Of a stretch of 64,000 bases of DNA, positions 16,953 to 28,592 are shown in pieces. The stretch lies in contig JAMCWM010000015.1 in NCBI GenBank assembly GCA_023481175.1, positions 1 through 64,000 on the forward strand. The letters run 5' to 3'. The translations under genes were made by a program, and so were the position numbers. This stretch comes from Nitrospirota bacterium. Lineage in GTDB: Bacteria; Nitrospirota; Leptospirillia; Leptospirillales; Leptospirillaceae. The notes under the pieces are model-generated. The model worked only from the letters and a program-made list of their open reading frames with translations, had not been told where the DNA came from and searched no databases. Each line of letters starts with the position of its first letter. Position 1 is the first letter of the stretch.

Positions 16953-18806
16953 CTAAATGATCGCTCGAAACTTGCAGGCATCCACACAGGCTTTGCAGCG
17001 TATACAGGTTTCCAGATTGATGTGGGCGACCTCGCCCTTGTCCCATGTGACCGAACCCGTCGGACAGACCGGCTCGCAAAGCCCGCAGGTCGTACAGTCC
17101 TCCTCGATCACCACATATTTGATGAGATTGGCGCAGACCGTCCCCGGGCAATGCTTGTCCCGGATATGGGCCTCGAACTCTTCCCTGAAGTACCGGATCG
17201 TTGAAAGAACAGGGTTGGGCGCCGCAGCTCCAAGACCGCACAGGGAATTCGACTTGACATACATGGAAAGCCTGATCAGTTCGTCGAGGTCCCCTTCCTG
17301 CCCCTGTCCCTCGGTGATCCGCGTCAGAATGTCGAGCATGATTTTTGAGCCGACACGGCAGGGAGTGCACTCCCCGCAGGATTCATCCTGGGTGAACTTC
17401 AGGAAGAACTTTGCCGTGTCCACGATACAGGAGGCTTCATCCATGATGACGATTCCGCCAGACCCCATGATCGCCCCCGCCGCCACGACATTTTCAAAGT
17501 CCACGGGGGTATCGAGCCCTGAGGTGGGAATGCATCCGCCGGAAGGTCCACCGAGCTGGGCGGCCTTGAAGGGAATCTTCTTCTCCAGCATTCCTCCGCC
17601 GATATCGAAAACGATCGATCTGAGGGGGGTTCCGGCCGGTACTTCGATCAGGCCCGAATTCTTGATGGAGCCAGTGAGGGCGAAGGTCTTTGTGCCTTTC
17701 GTCTTTTCGGAGCCGTAGGATGCATACCAGTCTCCGCCACCCAGCAGGATATGCCCCACATTGCCGAGCGTCTCGACATTGTTGATGACAGTGGGTTTCC
17801 CCCAGACGCCTTTCTGGGCTGGAAAGGGTGGCTTGGGCCACGGCATGCCCCGCTCTCCCATGAGGGAGGCCAGGAGAGCCGTTTCCTCTCCGCAGACATA
17901 GGCTCCCGCCCCTTCCTTGATCGTGATATCGAAAGAGAAATCCGTTCCCAGGATGTTGTCCCCCAGGAAGTTGCGCTCCTTGGCATCGTCGATGGCCTTG
18001 CGCAGGCGCTTGATGGCCAGAGGATACTCCGCGCGACAGTAGATGTACCCTTTTTTGGAGTTCCCGATCGAATAGGCGGCCGCCAACATTCCCTCGAGCA
18101 CGCTGTGAGGATCGCCCTCCAGGATCGAACGATCCATGAAGGCGCCCGGATCCCCTTCGTCGGCATTGCAGACCACATACTTCTCATCGCCGGGAGACTG
18201 ACGTGTCAGCTTCCATTTGAGTCCGGTGGGAAATCCTCCCCCTCCCCGGCCCCGAATTCCTGACTTCGTCATCTCCTCGATGACCATCTCCGGCGTCATC
18301 GATGTCAGCATCTTGCGAAGAGCCTTGTATCCGTTCGTGGCGATATAATCCTCAATGCTGGAGGGGTCGATCAGCCCGCAGCGACTGGAGACGATCTTCA
18401 CCTGGCCCTTGAAAAAATTCGTATCGTGCATGAGCGGAAGACCTTCGTAGGGGGTATGGCCTGCGATGGGAATCTGACAGACGGCATACTTCTTCGCAAA
18501 ATCCCCCTTGACGAAATGGGCGTCAAAGATCTGGGGAATGATCAGGGCCTTTACGTTCCGATAAGAGACTCTGTATCTTCCGGGCATGGTGATGTCGACA
18601 AGGGGTTCGTTGTGGCACATCCCAATGCATCCGGTCGGCACGATCCGGGCTTCGAGTCCCCGCTTCTGAAGTTCCTTTTCAACGAGTTCCAGAATGGAGC
18701 GGGCCCCGGCCGCCAGGCCACAAGTCGCCATTCCGATATGAATCGTCGGAACGGACACTTCACGAAATAGCCCCGCCGCCATTTCCTCAACTGTTTCAGT
18801 CAACAT
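16953..18806 (-). CDS. nuoF: NADH-quinone oxidoreductase subunit F, HydB-type with extra Fe-S domains
   Basis: NADH- and FMN-binding subunit, 617 residues, well above the roughly 430-450 of simple NuoF. The order is as follows. Residues 1-110 are a thioredoxin-like ferredoxin domain with C29, C60 and C64; the usual first Cys position is Ile. Residues 186-199 are the FMN glycine loop (GRGGGGFPTGLKW). Cluster N3 has C477, C480, C483 and C523. The C-terminal two-cluster ferredoxin domain has C571/574/577/581 and C601/604/607/611. This layout is that of HydB and related bifurcating-type flavin subunits. ATG 18806 has GGAGAA upstream. Separated from nuoE by 136 bases. Confidence 0.95.
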   Translation of the reverse strand: MLTETVEEMAAGLFREVSVPTIHIGMATCGLAAGARSILELVEKELQKRGLEARIVPTGCIGMCHNEPLVDITMPGRYRVSYRNVKALIIPQIFDAHFVKGDFAKKYAVCQIPIAGHTPYEGLPLMHDTNFFKGQVKIVSSRCGLIDPSSIEDYIATNGYKALRKMLTSMTPEMVIEEMTKSGIRGRGGGGFPTGLKWKLTRQSPGDEKYVVCNADEGDPGAFMDRSILEGDPHSVLEGMLAAAYSIGNSKKGYIYCRAEYPLAIKRLRKAIDDAKERNFLGDNILGTDFSFDITIKEGAGAYVCGEETALLASLMGERGMPWPKPPFPAQKGVWGKPTVINNVETLGNVGHILLGGGDWYASYGSEKTKGTKTFALTGSIKNSGLIEVPAGTPLRSIVFDIGGGMLEKKIPFKAAQLGGPSGGCIPTSGLDTPVDFENVVAAGAIMGSGGIVIMDEASCIVDTAKFFLKFTQDESCGECTPCRVGSKIMLDILTRITEGQGQEGDLDELIRLSMYVKSNSLCGLGAAAPNPVLSTIRYFREEFEAHIRDKHCPGTVCANLIKYVVIEEDCTTCGLCEPVCPTGSVTWDKGEVAHINLETCIRCKACVDACKFRAII

Positions 18807-18942
18807 TGCTCATTCTCCTCATGCCTCGGGGGGACACGTCAGGAATTTTGGTCCCTTATCCCCCTGACAGCGTATATGGGTCAAACCATCTGCGCATCTC
18901 AAAACAAAAACAGCGGATGACAAGGAGAGATCTCCCCCCCCG

Positions 18943-19470
18943 TCATGACGCCGAAACGGGCTCCTCGTCGCTTCCGGAGCCTTCTTCCTGGAACTGGTTG
19001 ATCAGCTCCAGCATCTTGTCAGCCGAGAGCTTCCCGTAGGTGTTGCCATTCACCATGGCCATCGGGGCCAGGGCGCAGGAGCCGAGACAGGCGACCGGCT
19101 CAAGAGTGAACATCATGTCTTCCGTATTCTCACCGGCTTCGATATGGAGGTTTTCCTTGATCTTGTCGACCAGCAGGCCCGCCCCCCGAACATGACAGGC
19201 GGTTCCCACGCAGACCTTGAGGATGAATTTGCCCCGTGGCTCCTGGTAAAACTGGGAATAGAAGGTCAGAACCCCGAACATCTTGCTGTGGGGGATACCG
19301 AGATCCTCCCCTACCCGCTCGAGGACTTCGGCGGGAACATATCCGTACTTTTCCTGAATCGTCTGAAGGATCTGGACGACCGCACCTTCGCGGTTTCCAA
19401 ACTCTTCGCATATCTGGTCAATTTCTTCTTCGTTGATCACAATGGATGCGCCGTGTTCCGTATTAGCCAT
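18943..19470 (-). CDS. nuoE: NADH-quinone oxidoreductase subunit E
   Basis: Thioredoxin-fold 2Fe-2S (N1a) subunit that pairs with NuoF, 175 residues. The N-terminal helical bundle ('EEIDQICEEFGNREGAVVQ') and the core 'GVLTFYSQF' precede the cluster ligands in 'VCVGTACHVRGA' and 'EPVACLGSCALAPMAMVNG'. The start is ATG 19470, with GGAGAAGG upstream; the frame opens earlier, at 19554, but without a ribosome site. A complete four-Cys site here contrasts with the three-Cys thioredoxin domain in NuoF. Confidence 0.95.
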   Translation of the reverse strand: MANTEHGASIVINEEEIDQICEEFGNREGAVVQILQTIQEKYGYVPAEVLERVGEDLGIPHSKMFGVLTFYSQFYQEPRGKFILKVCVGTACHVRGAGLLVDKIKENLHIEAGENTEDMMFTLEPVACLGSCALAPMAMVNGNTYGKLSADKMLELINQFQEEGSGSDEEPVSAS

Positions 19471-19599
19471 CTTGCCTTCTCCCCGGACGAACCCTAGTTT
19501 GGAAGATTGTGACCCCGGTCCCGGGTTGTCCCGGACAGGGGACTTATCATGCAACCGGCTGTGCCGGCAATGATCCGTTATTCGCGTTCAGCGAACCGT

Positions 19600-20886
19600 C
19601 TATCGGTCGCACTCTCCCATGACGATATCGTAGGTCCCGAAAATCGTCACGATATCCGCAATCATGTATCCTCTTGCCATGAAGTCGAACGCCCCCATGT
19701 TCACAAATGACGGGGCACGAATCTTCATCCGGTAGGGCTTGCCGGATCCGTCACTGACGATATAGAAACCGAGCTCCCCCTTGGGGGTCTCCGTGCCGCA
19801 GTAGGTGTCCCCCGGTGGCGTCTTGAATCCTTCCACGACCAGGAGGAAGTGATGGATCAGGGTCTCCATGTTGTGCATGACCCGTCCCTTTGGCGGGAAG
19901 GAGACCTTGTGGTCATCGGTCATGAAGGGACCTGATGGCAGCTTGTCCAGACACTGCCGGATGATGCTTGCACTCTGGCGCATCTCTTCGATCCGTATCC
20001 AATACCGGTCGTAGATATCCCCGTTTTGCCCCAGGGGGACCGTCCAATCGACAAGGTCGTAGGCGCCATAGGGCTCATATTTCCGCAGGTCATAGTCCAC
20101 TCCCGACCCGCGAAGGGTTGGTCCCGAGAGGCCGAAGTTGATGGCATCCTCTCCGGTGATGACGGCGATGTGCTTTGTACGGGCCAGCCAGATCCTGTTG
20201 TGTTCGAGGAGGGTGTTGTACTCGAGAATGTGCGGCTCAAAGGTGTCGACGAATTTGTACAGGGCATCGATGACATCCTGTTCCAGATCCCCCTCGACCC
20301 CGCCGACGCGGTAGTAATTGGTGGTCAACCTCGCCCCGCACATTTTTTCGAAGAGGTCGAGAAGGACCTCCCGCTCCCGGAAGGTATAAAAGAAGACGCT
20401 CATTGCCCCGATGTCCAGGGCCTGCGTTCCGAGCCAGAACAGGTGGTTGACGATCCGCTGGACTTCCGCCACGATCGTCCGGATGAATTCCGCCCTTTCG
20501 GGAACCTTGAGCTGAAGGAGTTTTTCGACGGCCCTGACGAAGGCATAGTTGTTTGCCATCGCCGAGACGTAGTCCAGCCGGTCCGTGAGGGGAATGATCT
20601 GGTTGTAGGTCCTGTATTCGGCGATTTTCTCCGTGCCGCGATGGAGATATCCGAGATCGGGAACGGCCTTTTTGATCCTCTCCCCGTCAAGGTCGAGAAG
20701 AACGCGCAACACTCCGTGGGTGCTGGGATGCTGCGGACCCATGTTCAGGAGGAACTGGTCGGTTTTGATGGAGGAGTCGAGTCCGTTCAGAACCGCCTGC
20801 CTGAGAGTGGACAGGGTGATCTCCCGCCGCTCAAGCTCTTGCGTTTCCTGACTGCTCCGAACCCCCTCTTTTTCCATTGACTCCAA
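19600..20886 (-). CDS. nuoD: NADH-quinone oxidoreductase subunit D
   Basis: The 49-kDa subunit lining the quinone-binding cavity, homologous to the large subunit of NiFe hydrogenases, 428 residues. Seen: 'NMGPQHPSTHGVLRV' with the quinone-site His, 'LGYLHRGTEKIAEYRTYNQI' and the C-terminal 'GTYDIVMGECDR'. It is a separate gene, not fused to nuoC. TTG 20886 follows AAGGGG; the ATG at 20877, three codons inside, is an alternative start. All conserved catalytic positions I can check are intact. Confidence 0.95.
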   Translation of the reverse strand: MESMEKEGVRSSQETQELERREITLSTLRQAVLNGLDSSIKTDQFLLNMGPQHPSTHGVLRVLLDLDGERIKKAVPDLGYLHRGTEKIAEYRTYNQIIPLTDRLDYVSAMANNYAFVRAVEKLLQLKVPERAEFIRTIVAEVQRIVNHLFWLGTQALDIGAMSVFFYTFREREVLLDLFEKMCGARLTTNYYRVGGVEGDLEQDVIDALYKFVDTFEPHILEYNTLLEHNRIWLARTKHIAVITGEDAINFGLSGPTLRGSGVDYDLRKYEPYGAYDLVDWTVPLGQNGDIYDRYWIRIEEMRQSASIIRQCLDKLPSGPFMTDDHKVSFPPKGRVMHNMETLIHHFLLVVEGFKTPPGDTYCGTETPKGELGFYIVSDGSGKPYRMKIRAPSFVNMGAFDFMARGYMIADIVTIFGTYDIVMGECDR

Positions 20887-20943
20887 GAGCGACCCCTTTC
20901 CTCTATCCTGTCCAGACCCAGACGCAACTGAGATTATTCGGCG

Positions 20944-21471
20944 TTATTTTCTTCCCTCGGGGAGGGGCGGGAGGTTTTCGAAATACTTCGGAACGAACGA
21001 AAAGTCATCCCTCCAGCCTTTTCCGACCAGAGGAAAGTCCTTCCGAAGGGGGTATCCCTCGTCATAGTCGTCCGGCATGAGGATTCGCCTCAGATCCGGA
21101 TGGCCCCTGAACTGGATGCCCATCATGTCGTAAACTTCACGCTCCATAAACTCCGCTCCCCGCCAGATGGAGACGATGGAATCGACAACGGGATGGCTTT
21201 CGGGGACGCGAATCTTCACCATGATCCGGTGACGTCTCGGAATGGAATACAAAATGTAGACGACCTCGAATCGATCGGCATCCATCGGGTAGTCGACCGA
21301 AGTCACATCGACGATATAGTCGTAGCGGAACTCCTCATCGTCGTGCAGGGCCCGAAAGACATCGAGGGCCCCCGACTCCCGAAGGTAAACCGTCAAATCG
21401 CCCAAAGCTTCCCGAGAACCGGTCACAACGTCGGGAAATCTTCGGCGGAGGGATTCTGCCACTGGATGCAT
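20944..21471 (-). CDS. nuoC: NADH-quinone oxidoreductase subunit C
   Basis: The 30-kDa structural subunit of the peripheral arm, 175 residues. It has no cofactor and supports NuoD and NuoB. The family signature 'FMEREVYDMMGIQFRGHPDL' continues into 'RRILMPDDYDEGYPLRKDFP'. ATG 21471 is preceded by a purine-rich GAGAGAA. It lies 16 bases after nuoB and 57 bases before nuoD. Confidence 0.94.
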   Translation of the reverse strand: MHPVAESLRRRFPDVVTGSREALGDLTVYLRESGALDVFRALHDDEEFRYDYIVDVTSVDYPMDADRFEVVYILYSIPRRHRIMVKIRVPESHPVVDSIVSIWRGAEFMEREVYDMMGIQFRGHPDLRRILMPDDYDEGYPLRKDFPLVGKGWRDDFSFVPKYFENLPPLPEGRK

Positions 21472-21487
21472 GAAATTCTCTCCTTAC

Positions 21488-21985
21488 CTAATTCCGGAAG
21501 ACCGGCTTGTCCTGCATGATTTTCTCCTGAAGCTTGATGAGACCATCCAACAGGGCTTCAGGGCGGGGCGGACAACCGGGAACATAGACATCGACCGGGA
21601 TCAACCGGTCCACGCCCTGAACGACGCTGTAGCTGTCGTAGATGTTTCCGCTTGTGGCACAGGACCCCATTGCAATGACGTACCGAGGCTCCGGCATCTG
21701 ATCGTAGATCTTCCGGACGACGGGGGCCATCTTTCGGGTCAGGGTGCCCGCCACGATCATGAGGTCCGACTGACGGGGGGAGGCCCTAAAGACCCCGGCC
21801 CCGAATCGGTCGATGTCAAATCGCGACGCCACCGCGCCCATCATTTCAATGGCACAACAGGCAAGCCCGAAGGTCATCGGCCAGAGCGCCGACTTCCTGG
21901 ACCAGTTGACGATATCGTTGACGGCATCCTGCAACTTCATGGTGACAACGGAGAGCTCGCCGTCCTTGTGGTGGATCACTCCCAT
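21488..21985 (-). CDS. nuoB: NADH-quinone oxidoreductase subunit B
   Basis: Subunit carrying terminal cluster N2, which hands electrons to quinone, 165 residues. Ligands are seen in '[12 protein letters not shown]' (the tandem Cys-Cys pair), 'MGSCATSGN' and '[16 protein letters not shown]'. The start ATG 21985 overlaps the last codons of nuoA by ten bases. The open frame extends upstream to 22204 only as a shadow of nuoA. Length is normal for the short bacterial form. Confidence 0.95.
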   Translation of the reverse strand: MGVIHHKDGELSVVTMKLQDAVNDIVNWSRKSALWPMTFGLACCAIEMMGAVASRFDIDRFGAGVFRASPRQSDLMIVAGTLTRKMAPVVRKIYDQMPEPRYVIAMGSCATSGNIYDSYSVVQGVDRLIPVDVYVPGCPPRPEALLDGLIKLQEKIMQDKPVFRN

Positions 21986-22347
21986 TCGAGCGCCTCCTTT
22001 TTCCAGGCATACACATATCCGATGATCAGAATCACGAGAAAAATGAGCATTTCGACGAGCCCGAAAAGCCCAAGCCGCCGGAAGTCGACCGCCCACGGAT
22101 AGAGAAAAACGACTTCCACATCGAAGATGAGGAAGAGCATGGCGATGACGTAATATCTGATCGAGATTCTTTCCCGGGCATCGTTGATGGGAGGCACCCC
22201 GCACTCGTAAGGAGCGTCCTTGTCACGATAGGGATTGTTGGGACGAATCAGACGCCCCACCAGAAGTGAGACGGCCCCGAATCCGATCGCGATCAACAGG
22301 AAGATCAGGATCGGAATATAATGGTCGGGATGGGAAAGAGAAAACAT
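21976..22347 (-). CDS. nuoA: NADH-quinone oxidoreductase subunit A
   Basis: First gene of the complex I operon: a three-helix membrane subunit of 123 residues near the quinone tunnel. Family blocks '[41 protein letters not shown]' (split here by helix 2) and a third helix ending '[18 protein letters not shown]' are present. GGAGG lies eight bases before ATG 22347. The operon promoter is about 80-110 bases upstream. It overlaps nuoB by ten bases. Confidence 0.95.
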   Translation of the reverse strand: MFSLSHPDHYIPILIFLLIAIGFGAVSLLVGRLIRPNNPYRDKDAPYECGVPPINDARERISIRYYVIAMLFLIFDVEVVFLYPWAVDFRRLGLFGLVEMLIFLVILIIGYVYAWKKEALEWE

Positions 22348-22426
22348 GAGTACCCTCCGGCTTTGCTTTTTCGGAGCCCTGAAAATCCTAGAGATTTAAT
22401 CTTTATCTGGATCGATTTGTCCTACC

Positions 22427-22455
22427 ATTCTATTTTTGAGTGTCCATTTTGTCAA
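22427..22455 (-). promoter_or_regulatory. sigma-70-type promoter of the nuo operon
   Basis: On the minus strand a perfect TTGACA (22450-22455) is followed after exactly 17 bases by TAGAAT (22427-22432). Transcription should start near 22420, giving a leader of about 73 bases before the nuoA ATG. This is the strongest promoter-like sequence I see in the window. No operator repeat stands out around it. Confidence 0.75.
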
Positions 22456-22912
22456 CTGAAAATTACAGGAAAATCCATCTGAACCGAACAAAACCTTCCC
22501 GATTCTCCTGACTTTCTACGACCGGGGCTCTCGCCAATAGAGAGCTCAAAGGAATCCTCCGGCGCCGCTGGAAGGATTGCTTCCGTCGGCGGGACTCAAT
22601 CGACCCGGTCTGGAGGGGCTCAGAGGTTTAAGATTTCAGGGAGAGACCAGGGAAGGTCGTGGGGGACGGGAGGGACAGAAGAAAGGACGTCTTTCATCGG
22701 CCGAAGCAACGGTTGGGGAAGGGAGGGTCAGCGGATCCTCCGCTCACTGAACTTCGGGAGAAGTGGAGGATCCCCAAAAGCCCGGGTTCAGAATGGCCCT
22801 GCGCACTAAGCTCCAAAGGGCTCCAACGGGCTCCGACGGCCCGGGGGAGCGGCACCCGATGCCCCGCGGGCACCGCTCTTTTCAGAGCCATCACTCCGAA
22901 ATCGGACAGCTC
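22456..22912. other. structured intergenic region between the nuo promoter and secA
   Basis: No credible gene is seen. Three hairpins stand out. At 22563-22591 a stem of CGCCG..GGAAG pairs with CTTCC..CGGCG around a 5-base loop. At 22733-22741 GGATCCTCC pairs with GGAGGATCC at 22765-22773. At 22847-22857 an 11-bp stem (two wobbles) pairs with 22868-22878 and is followed by TTTT on the plus strand. GGGCTCC repeats lie at about 22818-22838. None looks like a clean secA terminator. It might hold an unrecognised RNA or a decayed element. Confidence 0.4.
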
Positions 22913-25615
<2,703 letters not shown>

Positions 25616-25697
25616 GGGACAATCTCCTCTCAAAAAAACATGGATCCAAAACGTGCGAACAGGAAGAATCGACAGGATCCCTCAGGAAGGGACGGGC

Positions 25698-26558
25698 CTA
25701 TCGGCCGCCGGTCAGGAGACTCTCATCAAAATACTGGCGCGGATCGACCGGATGCCCGAACTCCCGGAGCTCGTAATGGAGATGGGGCGCGGTCGTCAGC
25801 CCCGTCAGGCCGATCGTTCCGATCTGGGAATTCCTGTCGACGGACTGGCCGAGGACGACATCGATCTGGTCGAGATGGGCGAACAGGGAGGACAGACCCA
25901 AGCCGTGGTAAACGACGACATAGTTGCCGTAATCGGGCGTCCGGTCGGTCAGGATGACCACTCCGCGCGCAGGAGGATGGACAGTGACCCCTTCTTCCTG
26001 GGCGATGTCGAGACCGGGATGAAACTCCTCTCCGTTTCCGATCGGGCCGGCCCTCTTCCCGAAGGTGGAGACAACCCATCCGGCGACCGGGGTTCCGAGA
26101 ACCCTGTCGGCCGCGTCATAACTCCAGGGAAGCGGTTCGGGACGGGCCGTGTCCCCGTCCATCGACTCTTTCTTTCCGTAGGGGGACGGCTTGTCTTTTT
26201 CGGGGGGAGCCTCCGCGGAGGGAGGATGGACATCCGGGGCGCCCTTGGCCACCATGTTCATGATCTGGACATCGAGATTGTTTACCTCGGAGAGCTGGGC
26301 CTCGATGGAGTCGAGCTCCTTCCGGTAATGCTCGAGGTGTTCCTTCTGGACGCGTGTCTCTTCCTGGATGCTCTGGAGCGCCATGAACTTCTTCGTCTCG
26401 TAACTGTAGAAAAGGATCAGGAAGAGGACCCCCGTGAAAAGAAGGGAGATCCCCCCCAGAAAAAGGTAGATCGACCATCGGGGGACGGTCCATTGCCGGG
26501 ACTTCTCGGTCACGCCAGGGAGAATTGTGATCGTAACCGTTTTCTTGAGACGTGACAC
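25698..26558 (-). CDS. M23-family (LytM-type) murein peptidase, membrane-anchored
   Basis: Predicted periplasmic peptidoglycan endopeptidase, or its catalytically competent relative, of 286 residues. It has a short cytoplasmic N-terminus, a transmembrane helix ('IYLFLGGISLLFTGVLFLIL'), a coiled-coil stretch ('ETRVQKEHLEHYRKELDSIEA') and a C-terminal LytM domain. Zinc ligands are visible in 'HPGLDIAQEEG' and the HxH of 'APHLHYELREFG'. I choose GTG 26558, one base after the cutA stop with AGGA upstream; the frame is open further, but inside cutA. All metal ligands are kept, so activity is likely. Confidence 0.85.
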   Translation of the reverse strand: MSRLKKTVTITILPGVTEKSRQWTVPRWSIYLFLGGISLLFTGVLFLILFYSYETKKFMALQSIQEETRVQKEHLEHYRKELDSIEAQLSEVNNLDVQIMNMVAKGAPDVHPPSAEAPPEKDKPSPYGKKESMDGDTARPEPLPWSYDAADRVLGTPVAGWVVSTFGKRAGPIGNGEEFHPGLDIAQEEGVTVHPPARGVVILTDRTPDYGNYVVVYHGLGLSSLFAHLDQIDVVLGQSVDRNSQIGTIGLTGLTTAPHLHYELREFGHPVDPRQYFDESLLTGGR

Positions 26559-26559
26559 C

Positions 26560-26892
26560 TTAATCCTTTCCCGGACGGCCCGAGCAGGTTTCCCTGACCC
26601 AGGAAAGATAGTCCGCGCTTCCATGGTCGACCGAAACAAAAAGGATTTCCGGAACCGAATAAGGATGCTCCCTCCGGATTTCCCGTTCAACCTCCGCACG
26701 ATTTTCCGGCACCGTCTTCAGGACAAGGGTCACCTCTTCCGCCGTCCGCACCTCTCCCTCCCAAAAAAAGACCGAGGTGCCCGGAGGGAGGATATGGCCG
26801 CAGGCGATCCGGTGCTCCCGGACGAGCCGGTCCACAAGAGCCCTCGCCCCCGAGGGGTCCGGGTGGGTCACGATGACCAGGTCGATCGTCAC
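26560..26892 (-). CDS. cutA: CutA1 divalent-cation tolerance protein
   Basis: Small trimeric ferredoxin-fold protein of 110 residues, linked in E. coli to copper and other divalent-metal tolerance; its exact biochemical role is unsettled. Family marks are 'RLVREHRIACGHILP', 'SVFFWEGEV', 'VLKTVPENRAEVEREIRREHPYSVPEI' and the final 'YLSWV'. GTG 26892 overlaps the stop of the upstream epimerase-like gene (GTGA). The M23 peptidase start lies one base past its stop, so translation is probably coupled through this part of the block. Confidence 0.88.
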   Translation of the reverse strand: MTIDLVIVTHPDPSGARALVDRLVREHRIACGHILPPGTSVFFWEGEVRTAEEVTLVLKTVPENRAEVEREIRREHPYSVPEILFVSVDHGSADYLSWVRETCSGRPGKD

Positions 26893-27830
26893 TGGATGGC
26901 CTTTCTGAAGAAATCCACCGTTCGGGCGATCCCCTCCTGAAAAGGGACCTCCATCGTCCAGTCCGTCTCGAGGGTCAGACGGTCGTGGCCCAGGGCCCTG
27001 ACCTCGGTCTCCGGAAACGGATTTGGCTGGTAGTGGACGGGATAAGTGGTTCCCAGCACTTTTCCCACAGACAGGAAGATGTCCCGGTCGCTCTGGAGGA
27101 TCCCGGAGCCGACATGAAAGAGACCCTCCTTCTCCTTGATGATCAGATGGAGGAGGGCCTCCACGGCGTCGTCGATGAAGATGTAGTCCCTCATCCGCCG
27201 CCCGTTCCCGGGAATCGCGGGAGGATTCTGGGAACTTTTCAGGAGAGTCTGCCGGATGGCGAGCCCGATCAGCCCCCCTTCCCCGACGGTGGTCTGCCCG
27301 GGACCGAAAACCGGAGCCAGACGTGCGATCAAGGTCTTCATGGGAAGAAGGCGGGAAAAGCTGTCGAGGTAGAACTCGCAGAGCGCATGAGAGGCCCCGT
27401 AGGGAGAGAGGGGACGGACCGGCATCAGCGGATCGAGGGGGCCTTCTTCGCCCCCTTCCGGAGGGGTCAGGACCTCTCCGGTCGAGACCAGGAGAACCCG
27501 GGGGACAGTCGTGGTCCGGCAGGCCCCAAGCGCCCCCAGAAAGCTTCCGACAGTCTTGGCCGAATCGGTGGCCGGATCCTCCCAGGAGGCCGCGACATCC
27601 TTTTGGCCGGCGAGATGAACATAGAGATCCGGCCGCACCTTATCAAAGATCCGGGCCAAAAAACGGGGCTGGTCGATGTCCCCTTTCGCGAGTTCGACCT
27701 CCTTGTCGCGAGAGCTCCGGAACCCCGTGGACAAATTGTCGGCCGCCGTCACCTTGTGGCCCATCGCGACAAGCGCCCGGCCCAGGGGGGCTCCGATAAA
27801 ACCTGCTCCCCCGCCTATAACGATCTTCAA
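26889..27830 (-). CDS. NAD-dependent epimerase/dehydratase-like protein (extended SDR)
   Basis: Nucleotide-sugar-type extended short-chain dehydrogenase, 313 residues. The NAD loop is 'GGGAGFIGAPL' at the N-terminus, and 'DKVRPDLYVHLAGQKDVAAS' and 'RMRDYIFIDDAVEALLHLI' match UDP-glucose 4-epimerase relatives. Oddly, the catalytic YxxxK is YGASH, so the active-site Lys is His. GTP/UDP-sugar substrates cannot be assigned. The start is TTG 27830, overlapping the tlyA stop (TTGA) with GGAAGGGG upstream. The missing Lys may mean altered chemistry or a non-catalytic role. Confidence 0.78.
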   Translation of the reverse strand: MKIVIGGGAGFIGAPLGRALVAMGHKVTAADNLSTGFRSSRDKEVELAKGDIDQPRFLARIFDKVRPDLYVHLAGQKDVAASWEDPATDSAKTVGSFLGALGACRTTTVPRVLLVSTGEVLTPPEGGEEGPLDPLMPVRPLSPYGASHALCEFYLDSFSRLLPMKTLIARLAPVFGPGQTTVGEGGLIGLAIRQTLLKSSQNPPAIPGNGRRMRDYIFIDDAVEALLHLIIKEKEGLFHVGSGILQSDRDIFLSVGKVLGTTYPVHYQPNPFPETEVRALGHDRLTLETDWTMEVPFQEGIARTVDFFRKAIQ

Positions 27831-28573
27831 GAGAGCCCCTTCCACCACGCAAGACAAAAATATTCCTGATTCCCCTTCTTCCGTCCCCTGATCCCGGAAG
27901 GACAGAGTCCTCCGGGAGTGGCCCCTTCACGGGCCAGATCGGCCACGAACCGTCGCAATAGCCCCTTGCGCACCCCCGGATCACGGACGACCCCCCCTTT
28001 TTCCACCTGGTCCGGAGAGGCCTCGAACTGGGGTTTCACAAGCCCCAGAAACCACCCGCCGCCCCGCAGGAGCGTGGCGACCTGGGCCAAGACCTGGCTC
28101 AAGGAAATGAAGGAAAGATCCGCCACGACCCCGTCGACGGGATCGGCGGGCATCCAGGCGCCCGGGAATCGGACATTGGCCGATTCGACCACGACCACAC
28201 GCGGATCGGCCCGGAGCCGGGCGTCGATCAGGCCGTGCCCCACGTCGACGGCCCTGACGGAAAGGGCCCCGCGCCGAAGAAGGCAGTCGGTAAACCCTCC
28301 CGTGGCGGCCCCCAGGTCGACGATCCTTTGTCCGGCCGGGGAAAGAGAGAAAAAGTCCAGCGCCCCTTCAAGCTTCAGGGCCCCACGGCCGGCGAAGCGC
28401 GCCTCCTTTTCCACCGGTTCATATTCGACCCTGTCGTACTCCGCCCGAATCGTCGGATCGGTCCGGACGAGGGCATTCACCCGAACCCTTCCTTCCCCGA
28501 TCAGCCGGGCCGCCTCCTCCCGGGAGGAGGCCCAGCCCTTGCGAAGGACGATGGCGTCGAGCCGTTCCTTCAA
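27827..28573 (-). CDS. tlyA: TlyA-family rRNA 2'-O-methyltransferase
   Basis: S-adenosylmethionine-dependent methyltransferase of 248 residues that modifies ribosomal RNA in known members (16S/23S cytidine 2'-O-methylation; formerly called hemolysin). The N-terminal S4 RNA-binding domain (about 3-60, 'RLDAIVLRKGWASSREEAARLI') is followed by the FtsJ-like fold. Catalytic K-D-K-E positions are seen in 'GALKLEGAL', 'VDGVVADLSFIS', 'LGLVKPQFEA' and the C-terminal 'GNQEYF'. ATG 28573 lies 19 bases after dxs. It overlaps the SDR gene. Confidence 0.92.
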   Translation of the reverse strand: MKERLDAIVLRKGWASSREEAARLIGEGRVRVNALVRTDPTIRAEYDRVEYEPVEKEARFAGRGALKLEGALDFFSLSPAGQRIVDLGAATGGFTDCLLRRGALSVRAVDVGHGLIDARLRADPRVVVVESANVRFPGAWMPADPVDGVVADLSFISLSQVLAQVATLLRGGGWFLGLVKPQFEASPDQVEKGGVVRDPGVRKGLLRRFVADLAREGATPGGLCPSGIRGRKKGNQEYFCLAWWKGLS

Positions 28574-28592
28574 TCCGTTCCCCCGACCTCCG

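Noticed and set aside
22694-22894. Short minus-strand frame in the secA-nuoA gap
   Set aside because: No ribosome site, no recognisable domain, and it overlaps hairpins and repeats; better described as structured non-coding DNA.
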